From a virus: a stretch of DNA of 23,187 nt. Location of the stretch: positions 1 through 23,187 of the IMG/VR virus record IMGVR_UViG_3300030508_000073. One strand, given 5' to 3'. The number at the start of each line of letters is the position of its first letter. Within the stretch, counting starts at the first letter, position 1. Below the pieces are notes generated by a model, which was given only the letters and a program-made list of their open reading frames with translations, was not told the DNA's origin and did no database searches. Below are positions 7,831-14,545 of the stretch, piece after piece. Both the position numbers and the translations under genes were made by a program.

Positions 7831-8057
7831 GCCTTTTCAGGCTTTGATTTGTGACCGGTATTGTGATTAAGCTTTTGGGCTTTCCGATCAGCCAAACTCA
7901 ACACTTTCTTACCATTCTTCTTCACACCCTTCTTAATCCACATATCCCGTTTAGCAACTCGTTTAGCCAACTGCTGCTTTTTATGACGGATAGTGACTGA
8001 TTTTTGGGCTTCGTAGTAGGACCTTTTCCAACCTGATCCCTTTTTATGTTTAGGCAT
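7827..8057 (-). CDS. Very basic small protein, 76 aa
   Basis: About 40 percent of residues are Lys, Arg or His (MPKHKKGSGWKRSYYEAQ, KRVAKRDMWIKKGVKKNGKK) and almost none are acidic. It should bind nucleic acid, for example RNA or packaged DNA, or coat another polyanion. No named family is recognised. It lies 11 nt downstream of the 262-aa gene and overlaps the convergent plus-strand fragment by 4 nt. Confidence 0.65.
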   Translation of the reverse strand: MPKHKKGSGWKRSYYEAQKSVTIRHKKQQLAKRVAKRDMWIKKGVKKNGKKVLSLADRKAQKLNHNTGHKSKPEKA

Positions 8058-8068
8058 GTAGGAGAAGG

Positions 8069-8857
8069 TTATGATTTGTGCTGTTCAGATTCCTCCAACA
8101 CCTTATCCAAATCCGCCATAGCCTCCTGCATCGAGTTGATTGGAGGAGGGGCAACGAACTTGATTTTGGGCTTGGATTTCACCTTGCTGAAGTTATAGCT
8201 CCCTTTAAACTGGTTGCGCCGGAATTCGTTCCGCTTCTCGTAATCCACGCCGATATGTACCTCCAACTCTCCTATATCGATATTACCATTCTTGGAGAGA
8301 AGAGTATGCACATTGCTGGGTGTCCATATTTTCTTCGGTTTACCGCAGAACCAGGCCAGGAAAGTCTGCTGGTCCTGGGATGTGATGATCGTAATCACAT
8401 CACACTTCAAGAACCTGAACCCGGCTGCATGGGCTACATAGGAGTAGGTGTTATGCTCCGGATCATAGTCCTTGGCAATACCCAAAGATTTGCCCCAGTT
8501 CGCCTTTTCGATTTCCGCAATAGTAGCGATGGTGCTGTGACCTTTCCCCTTATAAGAATCCACCAAGTTGAAGACCCAGGCCATGTCACCATCAGCCGTA
8601 ACAGAGGTCAAATTCTTATCCATACTGGTAGGATGAGAAATGACCTCCATAAACATGGCTTCTACTGAGAGGAAGTCAGTAACACCAACAACCGCAGAGC
8701 CTTCCCGGTATCCATGAGCTAGCCGGATTTTCTCAATTTCGAATTCCTCCTTGCTTTGAATGTTTTCCAGGTTGTTCACTGCATTACGATAAGCAGTGAG
8801 AATGACCTCTGTAAGAGAGGGTGTGACTTCAGTTTCCGGCAAGTTTTGTGTTTCCAT
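8069..8857 (-). CDS. Hypothetical protein, 262 aa
   Basis: Not recognised. Soluble, mixed alpha/beta, with a helical N-terminus (TEVILTAYRNAVNNLENI) and an acidic C-terminal tail (LDKVLEESEQ). The segment DGDMAWVFNLVDSYKG near residue 89 resembles SGDMAWIFEKTKKG in the gene at 22538, possibly a shared fold or coincidence. GC content and codon choice are visibly higher than in neighbouring genes, so it may have been acquired separately. A long frame on the plus strand over the same region is an artefact of this GC pattern: it lacks an A-rich leader and opposes the operon. Confidence 0.75.
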   Translation of the reverse strand: METQNLPETEVTPSLTEVILTAYRNAVNNLENIQSKEEFEIEKIRLAHGYREGSAVVGVTDFLSVEAMFMEVISHPTSMDKNLTSVTADGDMAWVFNLVDSYKGKGHSTIATIAEIEKANWGKSLGIAKDYDPEHNTYSYVAHAAGFRFLKCDVITIITSQDQQTFLAWFCGKPKKIWTPSNVHTLLSKNGNIDIGELEVHIGVDYEKRNEFRRNQFKGSYNFSKVKSKPKIKFVAPPPINSMQEAMADLDKVLEESEQHKS

Positions 8858-8891
8858 ATACTATTTTTGTTTGTGGTTTACTAACTTTGGT

Positions 8892-9542
8892 TTACTGGTT
8901 TTGTGTGTTTTGTGTGTGTTCCGTAGAATCATTAACTATCTGTTTAACCATCCGCTTCGCTAACTTTTTACCGGTAGGAAAATCTTCGAGAAGTGACCCG
9001 TAAAGCTGACCCCAGGCACTTTGCAAACCTTTCGTATGATTAAAAGGATCAAGAACAAAACATTTAGACTCTCCAGTATATACCTTACCAGTAACTGGAT
9101 GTGTAAATGATACTTTGGTTGATCCGCCGTTAGGAAAAATATAATTAGTATGCCGGGCATAATTTTCAGCTATACCACCAGCAATTTCATTCAGAACATC
9201 CAATTCTCGTCTTGCATGAAGTTGATGTACTGGTTGAAGTACATCCTGGCACATACGCTTAAACTTTGAAAGGGCATGGACATATTGAGCTTTATTGGTT
9301 GCCCCCAATCTTCTCAATTTTTCCTTCCACACATTTGTCAATGATACACCATCCCAGTCACTAAACCGCTTTACTTCAACGTTTACAGTGTAATTCAATT
9401 TTTCCAGAGTAGTACGAATTGTGGTTGGCTTTTCCAGATTCTCAAAAATGTCAGCCAGCACAATCACATTTGTATCTGTAACTTTGCCAAGCCATTTCCT
9501 TTTTGCTGGTTTCTTTTGTTTGTCTTCTACTTTTTCATTCAT
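8892..9542 (-). CDS. Hypothetical protein, 216 aa
   Basis: Not recognised. A basic N-terminus (EDKQKKPAKRKWLGK) is followed by a mainly helical body with a short His/Arg cluster (QPVHQLHARREL) and a segment with Gly and Asn turns (YIFPNGGSTKVSFTHP). No catalytic motif is visible. Its ATG overlaps the stop of the MYG1-like gene as ATGA, so the two are translationally coupled and may act together. Confidence 0.7.
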   Translation of the reverse strand: MNEKVEDKQKKPAKRKWLGKVTDTNVIVLADIFENLEKPTTIRTTLEKLNYTVNVEVKRFSDWDGVSLTNVWKEKLRRLGATNKAQYVHALSKFKRMCQDVLQPVHQLHARRELDVLNEIAGGIAENYARHTNYIFPNGGSTKVSFTHPVTGKVYTGESKCFVLDPFNHTKGLQSAWGQLYGSLLEDFPTGKKLAKRMVKQIVNDSTEHTQNTQNQ

Positions 9543-10525
9543 AATTCATTTTGTTTGGTTGCTGCTATTGCTAGTTTTGTTGCTCCTTCTATTGTTTTTG
9601 CGGTTGCCAGGAATTGAGCAGAATGACAGAATATTGCCTCTTCTACTCCCGAAATTGCTTGAAGTTTTTGGTCAGTTAATCCTGCCCATTCTTTAGGAAA
9701 TGGTATTCTAAGATTTTCCGGGCCATTACTTTGATTGCCATCCATTCTGACTGCTGTGACTACATGAGCAGTTTTTTCCTGGTTAGGAAATATTACATGG
9801 GTTATATGAGGATGGTCTTTTACCACATCATACCAAGTACAAAACTCCTCTAAGTATAAGAAAGGACTATGCTTGCTAATCCTAGCTTCGATATAAGGCT
9901 TGGCCAGAATCTCACTAGCCTTCTTTAAGATCAATCTAGTAAGCACAATACCAGCAGTACCAACCGCTAGTTTAAATGCATCATCATCTAAATCATAGCC
10001 TACTAAAGGAATTGGATTAAAACTACTTATAATTGATTGAATTGTAGCTACTTCACAAATGAGTTCTGAATGACTACTATTTCTAGCTACAATGTTTAGT
10101 TGACCTTGGTCCTGCCAATCAATACTTTTGACGAAGTTATCAACTTTATCAACAACATCAAATTCTAAGTTGGAGTCATAAATCTTTAACTTCTGCATAC
10201 AATCATAAAGAAGATAACTTACAACTTGCCAACCATGAGCTAACCAGACTAGACCAAATGAGCTATAGAGTGTCCCATCCTCCCTACAACTATTAAATCC
10301 AGGTTGGTGATGATCAAACTTACCATTAAGAGCATCATACTCACCCCCAACGTCTACCAAATAATCAGCACCTATCCAATCAACAGGATCACGACTTCTT
10401 ATTACCGTTACAGGGATCTCTTCAGAATAAAGTAGTTGAAGGGTGGCACAAGCAAATACTTCATCGGCGTGAAAAATTCCTGTATGGGTCACTATAGTTA
10501 TTTTTTCAGTTTTTGGCTCTTCCAT
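9539..10525 (-). CDS. MYG1 (UPF0160) family metal-dependent hydrolase
   Basis: 328 residues, close to the full family length. The N-terminus carries the metal-site signature: THTGIFHADE (His14, His19, Asp21), VDVGGEYD (Asp58) and FDHHQ (Asp71, His72, His73). MYG1 proteins belong to the DHH-like phosphoesterases; the eukaryotic member is described as a 3'-5' RNA exonuclease of nucleolus and mitochondria. The product here is probably a manganese-dependent nuclease acting on RNA or short oligonucleotides. All metal residues I can check are present. It follows the Cys-repeat gene by 3 nt and is coupled to the 216-aa gene. It lies near the tRNA/tmRNA island, which fits an RNA role (inference). Confidence 0.85.
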   Translation of the reverse strand: MEEPKTEKITIVTHTGIFHADEVFACATLQLLYSEEIPVTVIRSRDPVDWIGADYLVDVGGEYDALNGKFDHHQPGFNSCREDGTLYSSFGLVWLAHGWQVVSYLLYDCMQKLKIYDSNLEFDVVDKVDNFVKSIDWQDQGQLNIVARNSSHSELICEVATIQSIISSFNPIPLVGYDLDDDAFKLAVGTAGIVLTRLILKKASEILAKPYIEARISKHSPFLYLEEFCTWYDVVKDHPHITHVIFPNQEKTAHVVTAVRMDGNQSNGPENLRIPFPKEWAGLTDQKLQAISGVEEAIFCHSAQFLATAKTIEGATKLAIAATKQNEL

Positions 10526-10528
10526 AAA

Positions 10529-11044
10529 TCAGATTTTGGTTTTGATAATGTGTTCAACCAGATTGATTAACTTCTTATACTGCTTACCAAACTTATTGTT
10601 TTTATGAGTCTTTTCTACTTTGTTTTTGAACTCAGTCAAATTTCCTGTAAAACAACCACAATCTACTTGAACATTCTTTCCTACCCAATAAATGGTAGTT
10701 TGAGCGTTTCTAGAACCAATTTTAGAAGAAGTAAATCTTTGTGGGTTAGATTTGAAACCAATACAAGTAATACAACTTATACAATCTCTACAATCTCTAC
10801 AATAATTACAACTATTACAATCTCTACAATCATAGCAACCATTACAACCTTTACAATAAATACAATCATTGCAATATCTACAATTACTACAATTATTACA
10901 ACTACTACAATTATCACACCAACCACAATCAATACAACTAGTACAACCGGTTAGGGTAGGTGAGTATAGAGTAGCTAATTCTTCTGATAACCAGCTATTA
11001 TTGTTTTCGTCATACCATCTATTATATCTTTTTGTTATTTTCAT
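10529..11044 (-). CDS. Cys-triplet-repeat protein, copy 3, with C-terminal domain
   Basis: 171 residues from the Met at 11044. This start is chosen because it matches the other family heads; the frame is open six codons further to 11062. The head (YNRWYDENNNSW) is followed by 21 C-x-x triplets (CTS CID CGW CDN...). Unlike the other copies it has a C-terminal domain of about 70 residues (IGSRNAQTTIYWVG, VDCGCFTGNLTEFKNKV, KLINLVEHI). I have seen similar short domains at the ends of phage proteins with repeat N-termini but cannot name the family with certainty. The start lies inside the end of the upstream gene (23-nt overlap). tRNA-Cys lies about 250 nt upstream. Confidence 0.87.
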   Translation of the reverse strand: MKITKRYNRWYDENNNSWLSEELATLYSPTLTGCTSCIDCGWCDNCSSCNNCSNCRYCNDCIYCKGCNGCYDCRDCNSCNYCRDCRDCISCITCIGFKSNPQRFTSSKIGSRNAQTTIYWVGKNVQVDCGCFTGNLTEFKNKVEKTHKNNKFGKQYKKLINLVEHIIKTKI

Positions 11045-11273
11045 AGTATTCAAAAGCTTCATCTAATTGTTTTAAAGCCTGGTCACGTTTTGACCCTTCC
11101 TTATACTTGAGATTAATACCTTTATTACCAGTAAGTCCAATATACAACCATGCTTTAAGTAGATCTCTAGGTTGAGGTGATGGACTATCAAACTCATTAT
11201 ATGCATAATAATTAGTTATAGCTGATAAAACTAACCTATGTCCATCTATAAATATAATTTTAGAATTTTTCAT
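11022..11273 (-). CDS. Hypothetical protein, 83 aa
   Basis: Not recognised. A short beta-type start (SKIIFIDGHRLVLS) is followed by a helical region with many Tyr, Lys and Glu (KRDQALKQLDEAFEYYENN). The leader ACAAAACTAAAACAATG is the typical A-rich start region of this genome. It is directly downstream of tRNA-Cys and its end overlaps the start of the third Cys-repeat gene, so the two are coupled. Confidence 0.7.
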   Translation of the reverse strand: MKNSKIIFIDGHRLVLSAITNYYAYNEFDSPSPQPRDLLKAWLYIGLTGNKGINLKYKEGSKRDQALKQLDEAFEYYENNKKI

Positions 11274-11296
11274 TGTTTTAGTTTTGTTGCTTTGGT

Positions 11297-11370
11297 TGGA
11301 GACGGTAATAGGAATTGAACCTATGAAACTTGTTTTGCAGACAAGTGCTTTGCCATTCAGCCATACCGTC
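11297..11370 (-). tRNA. tRNA-Cys (anticodon GCA)
   Basis: A complete 74-nt cloverleaf with CCA encoded at 11297-11299. Acceptor stem GACGGTA/TACCGTC is a perfect 7 bp, discriminator is U73 (the cysteine identity base), the anticodon stem is CTTGT/ACAAG with loop CTGCAAA (anticodon GCA), and the T-arm is ATAGG-TTCAATT-CCTAT. It is the only tRNA in the RNA island with a wholly normal form. It lies 24 nt upstream of the 83-aa gene that overlaps a Cys-triplet-repeat gene. Confidence 0.95.
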
Positions 11371-11385
11371 TAGGATTAAAATTAG

Positions 11386-11446
11386 TACAGTACTTCAGCT
11401 TACGTGATGACTAAATATTTAGCAGGAACGAGTATGAAGTACTGTA
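11386..11446. repeat. 12-bp inverted repeat with internal palindrome
   Basis: Perfect 12-bp arms (TACAGTACTTCA at 11386-11397, TGAAGTACTGTA at 11435-11446) enclose 37 nt that contain the 12-bp palindrome CTAAATATTTAG (11411-11422). It lies between tRNA-Cys and the rearranged tRNA-like locus. It could act as a terminator or processing hairpin in the tRNA transcript, or as a protein-binding site. Confidence 0.6.
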
Positions 11447-11486
11447 ATATCATCATAATATTCGTGACCTATAATGATGAAAGCGG

Positions 11487-11623
11487 AGCCGTGGGCCGGA
11501 TTTGAACCGACATCGGCCGAATTTACTTCGGTGCTCTTCTTATTGAGCTACTTTTTCAAAAGACATTAATTAGCTAGATTAACGCGCGCTCTAGCCAACA
11601 ACGTACAGTTAATAATTCACGGC
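11487..11623 (-). tRNA. Rearranged tRNA-like locus with a 66-nt interruption near the acceptor stem
   Basis: The 3' half is clear: T-arm GTCGG-TTCAAAT-CCGGC, acceptor strand CCACGGC, U73, no encoded CCA. A D-stem GCTC/GAGC precedes it, but the D-loop lacks the invariant GG. The bases before this D-arm do not pair with the acceptor. GCCGTG at 11618-11623 does: joined to G11551 it gives GCCGTGG, an exact complement of CCACGGC, leaving 66 nt (11552-11617) as an insert. The insert contains a second D-loop-like segment (TTGGCTAGAGC). The anticodon hairpin CCGAA-GTAAA-TTCGG has a 5-nt loop, so two loop bases appear missing; if they are restored the anticodon would be GTA (Tyr). Likely a decayed or unusually processed tRNA. 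Confidence 0.4.
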
Positions 11624-11660
11624 ATTAAGGCCTGTCAAATAATGAAATTGACAGGGAAAG

Positions 11661-12072
11661 TGGTGGACGTGGTTGGATTCTCACCAACGTGTTTACTTCA
11701 AAACAATATGATTTCTACAAGCTTAGCCAGAATTTTAATACTAGAATAAGGAACTGACTCAACCTTAGCTATTCCAGTATTTTGTCCTTGTTAATTAGAT
11801 TGTAATAGTACATAGACTAAACTATCACAACTCACTTATAGATTACGGTTCGTTAGTCCCATAAGTTTCAGACCAGGAACCGGTATTGGTTAAACCAACA
11901 CTTCATTGACGGAGGGAACGAACTCATCCGCTTGCGCAGAAATCGCCATCGCTTCATCAAGAATGCTCATTTTGTTAGCATTTAACGTTTGCATTCATTT
12001 TTAGGTAGCCGAGAATGCTTCTACCGCTTGCTGTCATATCTTTCTAAAATAAGTCGATTATGTTACACGCCC
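11661..12072 (-). ncRNA. ssrA: Transfer-messenger RNA (tmRNA) with atypical tag
   Basis: A 412-nt RNA that rescues stalled ribosomes. The 5' GGGCGTG and 3' CACGTCC form a 7-bp acceptor with the G3-U70 pair that specifies alanine, followed by A73 and encoded CCA. The 5' end holds ATCGACTT (conserved D-loop-like region); the 3' region holds CTAAGCTTGTAG, close to the bacterial signature CTAAGCATGTAG. Pseudoknot 1 is formed by GGTAG/CTACC (12021-12025, 12004-12008) interlocked with GCATTC/GAATGC (12013-12018, 11991-11996). Eleven nt later lies the resume codon GCT (11977-11979), the same spacing as in E. coli. The T-loop TGAGAAT is odd: it lacks the usual T55 and C56. Several later hairpins fit pseudoknots 2-4. 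Confidence 0.87.
11890..11979 (-). CDS. tmRNA tag reading frame, 29 codons
   Basis: From the inferred resume codon GCT the frame reads ANKMSILDEAMA, then ISAQADEFVPSVNEVLV and a TAA stop in the loop of a small TTGGT/ACCAA hairpin. It starts Ala-Asn, as in the E. coli tag, but is about three times longer and ends in NEVLV, not an ALAA-like C-terminus. The alternative frame starting at GCA (11990-11992 region) meets a stop after five codons and does not have the right spacing. Whether the tag directs proteolysis or has another effect is unknown. Confidence 0.7.
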   Translation of the reverse strand, partial: ANKMSILDEAMAISAQADEFVPSVNEVLV

Positions 12073-12099
12073 ATAAAGCATATAAGAAAATGTTACACT

Positions 12100-12130
12100 A
12101 CTAAATTATAATATGCTAGTATAATTTAGT
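12100..12130. terminator. AT-rich perfect hairpin upstream of the tmRNA
   Basis: A perfect 11-bp inverted repeat (ACTAAATTATA at 12100-12110, TATAATTTAGT at 12120-12130) with a 9-nt loop, 28 nt before the tmRNA 5' end. An 8-mer TGTTACAC is repeated at 12061-12068 and 12091-12098. The hairpin probably separates the tRNA-Leu transcript from the tmRNA, or is a regulator site. Two further small hairpins (12183-12200, and 12136-12141 with 12162-12167) lie in the same spacer. Confidence 0.5.
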
Positions 12131-12230
12131 TAAAGAAGGATTTGATTCTATTAAAGAACTTATCCTTTATTTTTGTTATTCTCCTGATAATTGAATCAGG
12201 TTTTCGACTAAGGGGGCTTTATTATTTAGT

Positions 12231-12363
12231 GCAGGAGGTAGGATTCGAACCTACAAGACGAATCTAATATCTTCAATGCTACGTTCGTCGACGGAGACCG
12301 GCTACTGATTGAAGTCAGGTAAGCCTACTATCCGTTGCGTCTGCCAATTCCACCACTACCTGC
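12231..12363 (-). tRNA. tRNA-Leu-like gene with expanded anticodon and variable loops
   Basis: The D-arm region TGGTGGAATTGGCAGACGC is diagnostic of bacterial tRNA-Leu, and the T-arm GTAGG-TTCGAAT-CCTAC is canonical. Acceptor strands pair fully (GCAGG-AG with CTCCTGC) if one extra T is bulged. The anticodon stem ACGGA/TCCGT is intact but encloses 35 nt instead of 7, including a 9-bp hairpin with two bulged bases. The variable arm GACGAA/TTCGTC encloses 21 nt. The two enlarged loops contain complementary 7-mers (CTTCAAT and ATTGAAG), so they could pair. No clear anticodon with U33 can be read. CCA is not encoded. Either a tRNA with a short insert needing removal or a decayed gene. Confidence 0.6.
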
Positions 12364-12367
12364 AAAA

Positions 12368-12871
12368 CTATTCCTTAGACTTAAACTTACGTAATTGATA
12401 CTGAGAAACACTAGAATAGACCTTACTGAGGTTGTTGTAAATTGCTTCAAATATATCACCGAACAAATTCCAAAACACACTCCAAGGCCAATAAGCAATC
12501 CAAGTTATAATCTTAGACTTCCAATAAGACAAGGATAGCTCACTTTTTAAACTCATTAATTGAACTTCACTTAATTCATTGCCGTATGCTGTTTTAAATT
12601 TTTCTATTATTTTTGCAGAAAACTTGAACCACCGAAAAATGGACCAAAGCATTCCTATCACTAAATAACAGAAAGAATAAAGAATGACTGAACCCAAAGT
12701 TAAATGATGATGAATAGGTTCCCAACACATAAAAATCAAACTAGCCAGAACTATACTTCCAAATACTGGTTTATTGTGATCAATAGCGGCTGCCAATATC
12801 AGATTGGCAATTATGAGTAGCAACCAGAAAGCTAAGGTGCCAACTGCGAACAATGTGAATAAAGTATGCAT
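12368..12871 (-). CDS. Multi-pass membrane protein, 167 aa
   Basis: Not recognised. Three clear hydrophobic segments (about 5-30 LAFWLLLIIANLILAAA, 36-54 IVLASLIFMCW, 60-83 VILYSFCYLVIGMLWSIF) and a fourth weaker one rich in Trp (IAYWPWSVFWNLF) form a small inner-membrane protein with a basic C-terminus (YQLRKFKSKE). It is the last gene of a group of envelope proteins (12368-15468) and ends 4 nt before the tRNA-Leu-like gene. Confidence 0.7.
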   Translation of the reverse strand: MHTLFTLFAVGTLAFWLLLIIANLILAAAIDHNKPVFGSIVLASLIFMCWEPIHHHLTLGSVILYSFCYLVIGMLWSIFRWFKFSAKIIEKFKTAYGNELSEVQLMSLKSELSLSYWKSKIITWIAYWPWSVFWNLFGDIFEAIYNNLSKVYSSVSQYQLRKFKSKE

Positions 12872-12880
12872 ATTGGTTTA

Positions 12881-13450
12881 TTAGAATTCAAGACCGATCC
12901 CTGCCTGCCAACGAACTCCATTATCACTCCCACTAGTACGCCAACTCTTACCTGATTCTTGAGTAAACAAGTCATAATTAGCGCCGGCATAAGAATAGGT
13001 ATGATCGTTAAAATACCATTGCAGCAAGATTTCAGGCCCGGTTCTCCACAAATCAGAAACACCAGCACCATAAACGTTACCTATACTCCAACCTCCGTTA
13101 AAGTATAGGTTCCTCCAAATCTGCTGGTTCCAATCTGCATCAATATCTGTAGCCCCACCAAACAAAGGCTGCCAGTAAATGCTCTGACTAGCACCAACCC
13201 AGATACTCGGAACCTGTTTGAACGGATCAATAGAGAAGGAGGTATCAAATCCTACTGTATTGTGGTTGTTATATGAAGTACCGGCACCACCAAATGTAAT
13301 GTCGATCTTATTATAGTCAACACTACCTACATTAGTTTCACTCAATGTAGGCGGACTGAGTATAATTGGTGTGTGGTTAGTATTGGTTTCGGCCAATGTT
13401 GTAATTGCTGACAATATAGTAATTGCCAGCAAGATTGTAGTTTTTATCAT
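12881..13450 (-). CDS. Exported protein resembling an outer-membrane beta barrel, 189 aa
   Basis: A signal peptide is visible (MIKTTILLAITILSAITTLA, cleavage near 20). The mature part has alternating aromatic and polar residues (IYWQPLFGG, LYFNGGWSIGN, ILLQWYFND) and ends in Phe within GIGLEF. A C-terminal Phe after a beta strand is a typical sorting signal of outer-membrane barrels. This implies a Gram-negative host envelope. It may alter the host surface, for example superinfection exclusion; this is inference. Leader AAACAAAAGCAATG, no Shine-Dalgarno. It lies 9 nt upstream of the membrane protein ending at 12368. Confidence 0.65.
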   Translation of the reverse strand: MIKTTILLAITILSAITTLAETNTNHTPIILSPPTLSETNVGSVDYNKIDITFGGAGTSYNNHNTVGFDTSFSIDPFKQVPSIWVGASQSIYWQPLFGGATDIDADWNQQIWRNLYFNGGWSIGNVYGAGVSDLWRTGPEILLQWYFNDHTYSYAGANYDLFTQESGKSWRTSGSDNGVRWQAGIGLEF

Positions 13451-13465
13451 TGCTTTTGTTTTGTT

Positions 13466-14542
13466 TTAGTTTGAATTTACTGGGATGATGGATTGTAGAA
13501 TAATGACCTTAAAAAGCACCATCAATTGCTGCTTACTAATATTGTTACCTGTCAGATCAATTGTAACTGCTGAATGTGACGTTGCATCATCTACTAATGG
13601 CAACGTATCTTTATATTTTATCGTACCGGTCAATCCTGCAATCTTGGTATCAGTATCAAAGAAAGAGGATTCATCAGATGTTGATACACTAAAAGCTGCA
13701 TCAGGATTAGGTAGAGGTTCATTAACTCTGATATCGAAGTCATATTCACCCAAACCATTTGATTCTCGATTAGGATCAGGAACCCACCTAAAAATACCAG
13801 CAATTCGATCAATTTTCACACCACTTATATCATTGTATTGAGCAGTCAGATTATTAAGAAACCAACATTTCTTATCATAATCATATAACAGCTCACCATT
13901 GACAGTAACGGAATCATAATAACCTAACGGGCCTTGACCAATTATGACTTGATTAAACGACATCTTATCATACTTCTTTAGTTGTACTGTAGTTGTCTTA
14001 CCATTAATACATCTGGTAATGTTAATCAGGCTTAGACTATCAGCCCAATTATCCGGTTTATTAGGTATCTTGCCAGCAGCAGTTCCTTTAAAGTAGCTAG
14101 TAAATCCTCCAGCTTGTCCCATTGGTAGAATATCAAATACTAGACTACCTGAATCATAGTTATATACCCCATTATCATTAATAGGTACAATACCATGTAA
14201 TGATCCAATATTCTTGGTTTGAGCAGGATTATGTGGGTTAACTACATCACAATCAACGTTATAAGCCAATGCTCGATGTTGAGTCACAGCCTTGCTCACC
14301 CAACCACTAATGATTTGTGGAGTGTCTTGAATAGTACCGTGAAATAAGACACTATTGGCTACGTTGAAATTCAGATTATACACATCCCTCACACCAGGTA
14401 TGTTGGGTGAATTGAAGGTATTGAATTTAATGTCCATTGTCCCTTTAATGAATAAGGGTGAGGGAGGTGTTTGAGCCGATACTCCGAGCACAAAAAGAAG
14501 TGATAGGAGTAAGCTGTTGATTTTCCAAAGATGTGTGTTCAT
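13466..14542 (-). CDS. Exported protein of unknown function, 358 aa
   Basis: Starts with a classical signal peptide (LLLSLLFVLGVSAQ, cleavage near 23). The mature protein is beta-rich and Asn/Asp-rich with several Gly turns and two isolated Cys (near 97 and 179). No catalytic motif was found and the family is not recognised. It lies directly upstream of the barrel-like gene and downstream of two membrane-protein genes, so the set probably acts at the host envelope. Confidence 0.7.
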   Translation of the reverse strand: MNTHLWKINSLLLSLLFVLGVSAQTPPSPLFIKGTMDIKFNTFNSPNIPGVRDVYNLNFNVANSVLFHGTIQDTPQIISGWVSKAVTQHRALAYNVDCDVVNPHNPAQTKNIGSLHGIVPINDNGVYNYDSGSLVFDILPMGQAGGFTSYFKGTAAGKIPNKPDNWADSLSLINITRCINGKTTTVQLKKYDKMSFNQVIIGQGPLGYYDSVTVNGELLYDYDKKCWFLNNLTAQYNDISGVKIDRIAGIFRWVPDPNRESNGLGEYDFDIRVNEPLPNPDAAFSVSTSDESSFFDTDTKIAGLTGTIKYKDTLPLVDDATSHSAVTIDLTGNNISKQQLMVLFKVIILQSIIPVNSN

Positions 14543-14545
14543 GTA

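Noticed and set aside
8078-8668. 196-aa plus-strand gene
   Set aside because: Antisense to the 262-aa gene, opposite to the operon and without an A-rich leader; explained by the higher GC content of the region.
10604-10954. Plus-strand frame rich in Ile and Thr
   Set aside because: It is the antisense of the Cys-triplet array (9-bp period read in another frame). The same artefact occurs at 17065-17253 and as a Val-rich frame at 17016-17231.
11552-11617. A separate tRNA in the insert with TTGGCTAGAGC
   Set aside because: It has a D-loop-like string but no D-stem partner, T-arm or acceptor, so it cannot be called as a tRNA.
11648-11700. Ordinary tRNA 3' half
   Set aside because: The T-arm, CACGTCC, A73 and CCA first looked like a broken tRNA, but the acceptor partner lies 400 nt upstream and the tmRNA signature and pseudoknot lie between, so it is the 3' end of the tmRNA.
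12231-12363. Group I intron in the tRNA-Leu-like gene
   Set aside because: The extra sequence is about 28 and 17 nt, far too short for a self-splicing intron, and no group I core is visible.
13485-13841. 118-aa plus-strand gene
   Set aside because: Antisense to the exported 358-aa protein, which has a clear signal peptide and operon position.
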